DNA from: Dipteris shenzhenensis | Lineage: Eukaryota > Polypodiophyta > Polypodiopsida > Gleicheniales | NCBI GenBank assembly: GCA_047967505.1 | Contig: CM106539.1 | DNA length: 64,000 bases | Reading direction: 5' to 3' (one strand) | Part shown: positions 57,609 through 64,000 of the stretch, one piece after another | Layout of the letters: every line of letters begins with the position of its first letter | Position numbering within the stretch: position 1 is the stretch's first letter | Program-made: the position numbers and the translations under genes | The notes under the pieces: generated by a model | Database searches by the model: none | What the model was told of the DNA's origin: nothing | The model's input: the letters and a program-made list of their open reading frames with translations, nothing else

Positions 57609-58590
57609 GTAACGTTTGTTTATTTGTTGCTACTTCAATGAGCTAACATTTGTTTATTTATTCACAGTGTAGTTATATATCAATTTCCTAGTGCAGAATG
57701 CAAATCAATTCTATGAGCTAACGTTTGTTTATTTCTTGGTGTTTATTTGTTGCTACTTCAATGAGCTAACATTTGTTTATTTATTCATAGTGTAGTTATA
57801 TATCAGTTTCCTAGTGTAGAATGCAAATCAATTCTATGAGCTAACGTTTGTTTATTTCTTGGTGCAGTGTAGTTATTTCTCAGCTTCCTAGTGCAGTGCA
57901 GCATCGTGTCTACATGCTCGATGTTCTCCTTTCTTCTATTCTTAGCTCTCCTCAAAAGATTATAGAAGATGTTTGTACCTGGTTAAGCCCTTTGAATTTA
58001 AAGGGGTGCGAGTCATCTTAATGCCTTATCATGAGGCTTAAGTATCAACTCTAACCTTATTTTTACTATTTCTTTGGCAAGTTTGTGTAAAATAATAATC
58101 ATTTTTATTCTGGTCGTGTAGCTCACATTGGACTCTGATCTTCTGGGACCTTGAACTCAACCGTTTGTGGTTTGTGAATTCAATGGAAGGCTATCATGCC
58201 AACTCCCCAAGGTAATTATTCTCTTATTATTTTTGATACTTTCTTATTTTGTATCTTATGATCATGACATATTAATATATTTAATATGTCATGATGGACA
58301 GTGCTACATATCGGCTAGTATCTGCTGTCAGAACAACCACGGAGCAACAAGATCAAGTAGAATTCAAAAGACGTCTGCCAGTGGAGCAAAAAGATGGGCA
58401 CAGCTATGGGTGGAGAGTTGCCTACAACTGCATGTTGTTTCTTAGAGAGATTTTTGATTTGGAGTTACTAGTCAAAATGGAATCATATACAGAAGCCGAT
58501 CTACTAGCATTTTGGGCTGAGAGTATTCAGCGTCTAATTACTACCATTGGGAAACAACCTGAAAATATGACTACATTGCAGCATGTATAA
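57469..58590 (+). pseudogene. Ulp1/C48-like module 1, catalytic Cys replaced by Tyr
   Basis: Exons: linker to 57,608; second from 57,868 (VVISQLPSAVQHRVYMLDVL...EDVCTWL); third from about 58,121 (SHWTLIFWDLELNRLWFVNS, with the expected catalytic His and Asp region); fourth from about 58,302 (QKDGHSYGWRVAYNC). In C48 peptidases the last motif is Q...(D/S)CG; here the Cys codon is TAT. Exon 2 carries one extra base (TTAAAGGGGTGCGAG) and its donor reads TTAAGT where module 3 has GTAAGT. So this module is both catalytically dead and mis-spliced. Ulp1-type enzymes cleave ubiquitin-like proteins; in transposons their role is unknown. Confidence 0.65.
57609..57867. repeat. Intron with 123-bp tandem duplication
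   Basis: TTTGTTGCTACTTCAATGAG occurs at about 57,624 and 57,747, and the following CAGTGTAGTTATATATCA(A/G)TTTCCTAGTG block (a decayed copy of the exon start) is present in both. Duplication has created false acceptor copies upstream of the used one. Confidence 0.8.
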
Positions 58591-58975
58591 AACCTTATCT
58601 TTATACTTGTATGCTTGTTCAAGCCTTTAATTGGGATGTGTAAATCTCATATCTTTTTTATATTTTCCTCCAAGAGGAGAAGAGACTCAGTCTAATGAAA
58701 GCATGCTATTTTTATACTTCTATGATTATTTAAACCTTTATTTTTATTTGGGATGTGTAAATCTCATAACTTTTTAAATTTTTCCTCCAAGAGGAGGAGA
58801 GACTCACTCTAATGAAAGCATGTATGAAACCTTACTTTTTAAATTTTTGCTCCACGCGGAAAAGAGACTCACTCTAATGAAAGCATGTATGAAACCTTAT
58901 CTGCTTGTTTAAGCCTTTATTTGGGATGTGTACATTGCATAACTTTTTTATATTTTTATAGCAGAAGGAGGATGT
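58591..58975. repeat. Direct repeats in the spacer between modules 1 and 2
   Basis: GGGATGTGTAAATCTCATA and the block AAGAG(G/A)AG(A/G)AGAGACTCA(C/G)TCTAATGAAAGCATG are repeated three times at about 58,673, 58,791 and 58,861. Splice-like ends (CAT|GTATAA and TATAGCAG) suggest this is an intron. Confidence 0.7.
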
Positions 58976-59970
58976 AGAAGACATAGCAAGTGAAGAAGAA
59001 TACGATGTAGACTACTCTCTCAACATGAAAATATGAATCTATTGGAGCAGATTGGAAGTTTATTCACCGCTATGTTGTTAATTTGACAACAACCTCATTT
59101 TTTTGAATTTGGTGAAGAAGAGATTTCAATCCTCTTGAATCCTAAGAAAGAGGTTAATGTCAAAGTCATTACAACCATCCTCAGGTTTGATGCAGCCTTT
59201 TCCTTGGCTTTATACTTTGCTTATTTTGATTAAACTCAAGAAGCTAATACTTTTTTTAAAAAATATAGTAATGTTATAGCAAATTTTCCGCAAAATATAC
59301 AAAGCGTTTCATATATGCTCGATCCTCATCTTTCGGAAGTGCTTAGCAACAAAGAAGAAACCATAGAGGATGTTTGCAAGTGGTTGAAGCACATTCCTAT
59401 GACTGATGCACGAGTTATTTTTACAGCATATTATGAGAAGTAAGCATCAAACCCTATTTGTTTTTTCTATTGCATTGCTAGAATTGTCTCAAACACAGTA
59501 ATTATTCTTTATTGATAATGCAGCTCATATTGGAGTTTGGTAGTCGTGGACATCCTTGCGAAGAAGTGCTTCTTTGCCAACTTAATGACATCCGTCCATG
59601 GCACTGTGTTAGAGTAAGTATAGACTACACTTGTTGTCACTTCTTGACATGTAGATTGATATGCAATGCACATATTCACTGTTGTTATATGTTTTGATGT
59701 GCAGATCAGCTCGAAACTTAGTAGGTGCTATCGGCACAGTAATGCAGCAATGTGACTTGGCACAACAAATAGAGTATATAACATGTCAGGTATCACATCA
59801 AGAGAATAGCCACATCTATAATTGTGAATGGAGGGTGGGCTACAATTGCTTTTTGGTACTTGGTCAAATTTTTGAGATACAAAATGACACCACACTGTCA
59901 ACATATACGGATTTGCATCTCTATGCATTTATAACATGTACCATTCGAGCAATCATTAAGGGCGACATTA
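58976..59970 (+). pseudogene. Ulp1/C48-like module 2, catalytic His replaced by Tyr
   Basis: A linker (NMNLLEQIGSLF ... FGEEEISILLNPKKEVN) contains a TGA at 59,084-59,086. The next exon (from about 59,269) reads YMLDPHLSEVLSNKEETIED; the following one (from about 59,522) reads SYWSLVVVDILAKKCFFANL. The residue aligned with the catalytic His of modules 1 and 3 is Tyr (TAT for CAT, one C-to-T change). The last exon (from 59,705) reads NSHIYNCEWRVGYNC: the Cys is kept, but two residues are inserted and the next Gly is Glu. Splice phases join correctly from the second exon through to module 3, so this part was a continuous coding chain. Confidence 0.65.
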
Positions 59971-60054
59971 TGGACCCTCCCACAAGGCAAATAGATAATG
60001 GCTCAGAGGAGTACGAAATGAATGCCGTCAAAGAGTCAAAGGGGATAGAAGACC

Positions 60055-61258
60055 TCAACTCTATAAACATGGCTTCATTGGAAGAATTGGGAAGCTCTTT
60101 TAATGTTAGGGTTATGATTCAACATAGACCTCAGTATCTTGAATTTGGGGGAGAGGAGATTTCAATCCTCTCTAGAGCTTCAAATGAGGTCAATAACAAC
60201 GTTATGATGGCCATTCTCAGGTTTGATACAAACTTTTTCTCTACTTGATAATTCAATATTTTGATTAAATCTAATAAGCTAATATTCATTTATTTGTTGG
60301 TGCAGTATAGTTATCTCACGATTTGGTAGAGCCGTACAAAACCGTGTGTATATGTTGGATTCCCTATTTTCTCCTATACTTAGCGATAGCAGAAAGACAA
60401 TAGCCGATGTTTGTAAATGGTTACAGCCTTTACATTTACATGGTGTGCGAGTCCTATTTATGGCATATCACGGGATGTAAGTATCATGGCAACCTTTATT
60501 TTCATCTTATACTGGCAACATTGTGTTAAATAATAATGGTTCTTAATTATTTGTGTAGGGAACATTGGAGTCTGGTGGTTTGGGACCTTGAAGACAACTA
60601 TTGTTGGTTTGTTAACTCGATTGCAGGATTTCATGGTTTAGTGCAAACGTAAGTATTCTATTAATCTGTTGTTACTTCTATATTATGTACCTTATGTAAT
60701 AGACACACTAAGTTTTTTTAATATGTCATGATGAGCAAGTCGATTGAGAAGTTGGTATCTGCTATTAGAGAAACAGGACAGTACAAAGACTCGGTAGACT
60801 TCCAAAAGCATTTAGTAGTAGAGCAGGAAGATGGGCATAGTTGTGGGTGGAGAGTTGCCTACAACTGCATGTTGATTTTCAAAGAAATTTTCTCACTTAA
60901 GCCACAGATCTCATCGGAAGACTCTTTGGAGCTCAAATATTCAAAGGAGGATATACAATTGTTTAGGGCTGAAATCATTCGAGACCTAATTGCTGCCATT
61001 AGAATACAACGTGCAACTGAAGCAATATCAAAGCTTGCATTTAAGGAAGAGGAGACTGAGTCTACTGTGAAAGCACTGCACACTACAAAAGAAGTAGAGA
61101 CCCAGTGTACACCTACAGCACCACAGCCTCCACTGGAAGCATCAGAAGAGTTGCCACAGCCTCCGCTTACATTTAAGGAAGAGGATACTGAGTCTACTCC
61201 GAAAGCACTACATACTACAGAAGAAGTAGAGACTGAGTGTACATCTAGAGCACCATAG
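60055..61258 (+). CDS. Ulp1/C48-like module 3, catalytic motifs intact
   Basis: Exons: linker to 60,220 (continuous with module 2), 60,306-60,476, 60,559-60,648, and 60,736 to the stop. All junctions are GT-AG with matching phases. Motifs: EHWSLVVWDLEDNYCWFVNS (His, and Asp region) and VEQEDGHSCGWRVAYNC (Gln and Cys), as expected for a C48 cysteine peptidase with His-Asp-Gln-Cys. The C-terminal tail has two repeats around FKEE(E/D)TEST-KALHTT-EVET and PQPPLEASEELP. The TAG at 61,256-61,258 sits where the first repeat has CAG, and the repeat continues beyond it to TGA 61,319-61,321, so the tail has been shortened by one nonsense change. This domain itself could still be active if expressed. 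Confidence 0.65.
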
Positions 61259-61321
61259 CCTCCATTGGAAGCATCAGAAGAGTTGCCACACTCTCCACTA
61301 GAAGCATCAGAAGAGTTGTGA

Positions 61322-62000
61322 TGCATATATGATGTTGTGTTTGTATATATGCATGAGGAGCATATTCTCATGATGTTGTTTACTCCATGAATATTATGGT
61401 TGACATTTATTTGTTGCAATGTATGAATCATGATGTAGTTTTTGTTGATTATACACCAATTTCTGACTTATTACTTAAGTGGCATTTAGTCATGATATTT
61501 ATATATTTATTTCATGCACACAATTTTATGATATGAATGTGTGATGATGTGATTATTAGGAAATATAACCTTCTGTGATGAGAATTTTGATATGAATATG
61601 TGATGATGTAATATTTGTAATATATTTCATGGCAAAGTATCAATTCCTAATGCTCCACTCACTTAAAGTATAGCATTCCCAATGCTCTGCAAAATTTTAT
61701 TCAGTTGGACAGTCTCCACTCACTTAAAGTAGAGAATTTCCAATGCTTCTCTCACTTTATTCCAACCCTTATCCTTATCATAGCGAACACATCGTGCCTT
61801 AGTGCACTTGTAATCTTCCATCGTAGTCCTTCCACAAACACTCTCTTATTTCTTACATCCTAGTCCTTCTGATTAACTTGTATTCATCTTTCACTTTACG
61901 TCTTCCCTCACTTTCTATCACTCTTGAAGGAGGGGCAGCTCACTGTGCATCCCTCGCTATTGCTCCCTCACTCTCCTTCTCCCACTTTCCCTCTAAGACA
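61322..62000. other. Spacer between the peptidase-type gene and the small gene
   Basis: AT-rich, with CACTCACTTAAAGTA and CCAATGCT phrases repeated at about 61,651 and 61,714. CT-rich sequence before 62,001 may be the 5' leader of the small gene. Confidence 0.5.
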
Positions 62001-62460
62001 ATGACTACTTACTACCGGACTTCATTTACTGAACTCAAATTCTCTCTTAGATCTCTTTTGTATGGACCAATGAAGGGAAAATCATTCGAGGAGGATATGT
62101 TACGCACATGGCTGCTTGATTTGAACTCAGCAGATGAGGTGAATATCCTTAGCTTTCTTTTTTCCTAAGTCTTTTAATCATGTACTTCTTATGCAAACGA
62201 GTTAAATTTTCGTACAGGATATGGCGGTGGCTAGAAGCTGTATTGAAAAAAATGGTGAAGATGAGGAAAGCCAAGAGAGAAAAGAAGACTTGTTGAATGC
62301 TTAGAAGTCGGCGGAAGATTCGAAACAAGTTGTGAGGAGAGTTTGTGAGGAGATTTGTGATGCCAGCCCTGGTTACGCATGGCCTGCAAGTTTAAAGTCT
62401 GCTTGTTTTCATAAAGCCAATGCCATAGTAGGCACTTTCGAGGACATATGCTCTCTCTAA
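62001..62460 (+). pseudogene. Small unrecognised two-exon gene near the right end of the element
   Basis: The ATG at 62,001 opens MTTYYRTSFTELKFSLRSLL and a first exon to 62,138 (DEG|GTGAAT-type donor). The acceptor TTTCGTACAG leads to a second exon at 62,218 that joins in phase (DMAVARSCIEKNGEDEESQE). A TAG at 62,302-62,304 interrupts it; the same frame then continues for 52 codons (RRVCEEICDASPGYAWPASL) to a TAA at 62,458-62,460. About 127 residues in all if the TAG is ignored. Family unknown. It lies 0.5 kb from the right terminal repeat, in the same direction as the peptidase-type gene. Confidence 0.45.
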
Positions 62461-62639
62461 TGACTTAATAGTCAAGTGATGGAAATTTAATTCCATAGAA
62501 ATTTAAAGTAACTGTGAAATTTAATTCCATAGAATTATGTGTTTTCTAAAGTAACTGTAAGAGACAAAGATGACATCTTCTAGGGTGAGCTAATGGAAGG
62601 TGTTTTTTAACACCATATGGCTTTGAGTTATATGATCTA

Positions 62640-62928
62640 CTTCTTGTACAAATGTGTCATGCTTTTTTTTAAATGTACTGTAGTTTTTTAAATGTACTCT
62701 AGTTTTTTTTCTAATTTGATTTTTTAAAATCTTACTTTTTGTCTCTTTTAACAACATGAAGTCCTCTTTTTTTAATGTACTCTAGTTTTAATAACATGTC
62801 ATGTCAATTTTTCTAATTTGCTTTTTTAAAATCTTACTTTTTGACTCAAAGTTTTGTTTTATAAGAGCCTCTTTTTTTGAAATGCTTTATAAAAAATTAT
62901 CTCACAAAACGAATTTGGACAGTGCACT
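62640..62928. repeat. Right subterminal AT-rich direct repeats
   Basis: AATGTACTCTAGTTTT is repeated at about 62,692 and 62,778 (looser at 62,672). CTAATTTG(A/C)TTTTTTAAAATCTTACTTTTTG occurs at 62,713 and 62,815, about 102 bp apart. These sit just inside the right terminal repeat. Confidence 0.7.
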
Positions 62929-62958
62929 AGTCCAAAATTAATGAAATAGGTGTTATGA
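62929..62958 (-). repeat. Right 26-bp terminal inverted repeat and ATGA target duplication
   Basis: Ends GAAATAGGTGTT at 62,954, the exact inverse of 33,513-33,538; ATGA follows at 62,955-62,958. Confidence 0.8.
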
Positions 62959-63428
62959 GAGAGTACTGGTGGTATTGATAAAATGAAGGTATTTGCATAT
63001 ATATAGGGGTATATTTATTTTGTGCATCATTATTAGTTAGCCCCCCCCCTCTTCCCCCTTACCCCCCCTCAACCCCTCCTCCCCCCCCCTATTTGTCATC
63101 GTCCCCTCGGGAGTTTAACCTCACAAAATTTTAGTATACCACATGCATTGTAAAGAAGTGATATTTATAAAAAAATTTACTTAGTTCACTAAAACATTGG
63201 GGTTTTTTCATTCAACTTTAGGAAAAAATTACGTAAGAGGAGGGGTGTTTAAATATTTAAGGGGTTTTTAAAATTCCCCTTGAACTCCCATGAGGTCGCT
63301 TCCCCAACCTCTTCTCATCGGCCACCCTTGTTGGCTCCACAAGTACAAAATTCAATGCTTGTTTTTAAAAAAAAGAGCCAATTAATCAAATGTCCACAAG
63401 AAATATTGAAGTGCAATTTTAATTAACA
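62959..63428. other. Flank with C-rich run; no gene
   Basis: C-runs at about 63,041-63,092 (CCCCCCCCCTCTTCCCCC type) and otherwise AT-rich sequence. Nothing recognised. Confidence 0.5.
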
Positions 63429-64000
63429 TTAAAGTACATTTGGTTTAGCAATCCAACGCTTTCCAACCCGACTTTTGGTTGCTATCCAACTTCTATGTTT
63501 TTGGGAAGCTTGCAAAGATATCCATGAAAGTCTTCTTCTACTCATTTGAGTTCGATGAACTACTTGGGCTAACTCCATTTGCAAAGCTTTATTCCTTGCA
63601 TAGGAGGACCCGACTATACCATGATAGAACCACTCGAACATCTCATGAAGAGCATTACTTCCATTAATCCCCCCTCCATGTTGCGTACTCTTGAAATAAG
63701 CACCTCGAGCTCTATAATGATACTTTTCCATCCCTTGGGCACTCCAAGCATTCAAGGAACCATATTGGCAAAGAAACCATGGACCATGAGCATAAAGAAT
63801 GTGCTACATACATAGAAAAAACACATGAGGTAAACAAGAATAAATTAATTGCAATTAAAATTTTAAAAATAGCAAAGACTAAACACACCATGTAGTGAGT
63901 AGTGATTCACCCCATCCATCTACCATGGCTTCAATGAACTCTTTCACGATGACTTTATATAGTTGCACATCATCATCGTCTATGGAAGGCTTCCTCAAGA
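63429..64000 (-). CDS. Partial unrecognised gene running off the right edge
   Basis: The minus-strand last exon ends at a stop at 63,429 and is open up to about 63,805, where TATGTAG gives a likely acceptor. It reads HILYAHGPWFLCQYGSLNAW, SAQGMEKYHYRARGAYFKST and QHGGGINGSNALHEMFEWFY. An upstream exon probably occupies about 63,893-64,000 (VQLYKVIVKEFIEAMVDGWG), but the junction phase was not settled. The HGGG and NAWSAQGMEK phrases look like those of uncharacterised transposon-linked proteins, but I cannot name a family. It is outside the giant element, on the opposite strand to its right-hand genes. Confidence 0.45.

Larger units (their letters stand above)
33513..62954. mobile_element. Putative giant (29.4 kb) TIR DNA transposon
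   Basis: The outer 26 bp at 33,513-33,538 (starting AACACCTATTTCATTAATTT) are repeated without mismatch as an inverted copy at 62,929-62,954. Each end is flanked on its outer side by ATGA (33,509-33,512 and 62,955-62,958), as expected for a 4-bp target duplication. Inside are a DUF7869-like putative transposase gene, a DUF8039-like ORF, a large satellite, purine-rich arrays, a gene with three Ulp1-like modules and a small gene. Tandem repeats lie just inside both ends. Two unrelated short elements facing each other are the alternative, but the exact duplication at both outer edges argues against it. Family assignment is open. Confidence 0.7.

Noticed and set aside
33513-62954. Reading the two 26-bp repeats as LTR or MITE ends of separate elements
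   Set aside because: They are inverted, not direct, and the ATGA duplication sits exactly on the two outer edges, which fits one element better. Kept only as an alternative.
1-64000. tRNA, rRNA or telomeric repeats
   Set aside because: None was recognised by eye on either strand; a tRNAscan-SE and Infernal run would settle it.

Overview
The window is nuclear DNA of a land plant. Evidence: a five-exon type-B cytokinin response regulator (receiver plus GARP DNA-binding domain), plant CACTA transposase domains (tnp2, DUF4218, DUF4216-like), a plant-style Ty1/copia element with a tRNA-iMet-like primer site, short GT-AG introns and G-box motifs. A non-seed plant with a large, repeat-rich genome is my guess, but nothing here proves a clade. 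Only the response regulator looks like a healthy host gene; almost everything else is mobile or satellite DNA in various stages of decay.

Layout. 1-5521: inside and 3' end of a CACTA element whose 5' end lies outside the window. About 6.4-17.4 kb, minus strand: a decayed Helitron-like element (Rep and PIF1-type helicase), followed on the same strand by a second coding region ending in a GIY-YIG nuclease domain. That second region is split by a nested Ty1/copia element (7125-12733, 353-bp LTRs, GTGAT target duplication). 18.4-20.3 kb: unidentified ORFs and an amidase fragment. 21.6-24.4 kb: the type-B response regulator, minus strand, 743 codons. 24.4-33.5 kb: no convincing gene; segmental duplications, G-box-rich sequence and long microsatellites.

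33,513-62,954: probably one very large (29.4 kb) DNA transposon. It is bounded by a perfect 26-bp terminal inverted repeat and a 4-bp ATGA duplication. Inside, from the left: subterminal tandem repeats; a minus-strand DUF7869-like putative DDE transposase gene (broken); a DUF8039-like ORF; a 9.7-kb satellite array of ~182-bp monomers in a ~546-bp trimeric higher-order repeat; 5.7 kb of almost pure purine on the + strand carrying many copies of a GC-rich palindrome; a plus-strand gene of unrecognised N-terminus with three tandem Ulp1/C48-like cysteine peptidase modules; and a small unrecognised gene near the right end. The two large genes point outward, away from the central repeats. This element, with its triplicated peptidase gene and internal satellite, is the most novel thing in the window. 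A further partial gene on the minus strand runs off the right edge (63.4-64 kb).

Decay looks dominated by C-to-T changes: Gln-to-stop codons, lost catalytic residues explained by one transition, and LTR differences that are all transitions. This fits heavily methylated, silenced plant repeat DNA. Starts called at GTG or TTG were not accepted as real eukaryotic starts.
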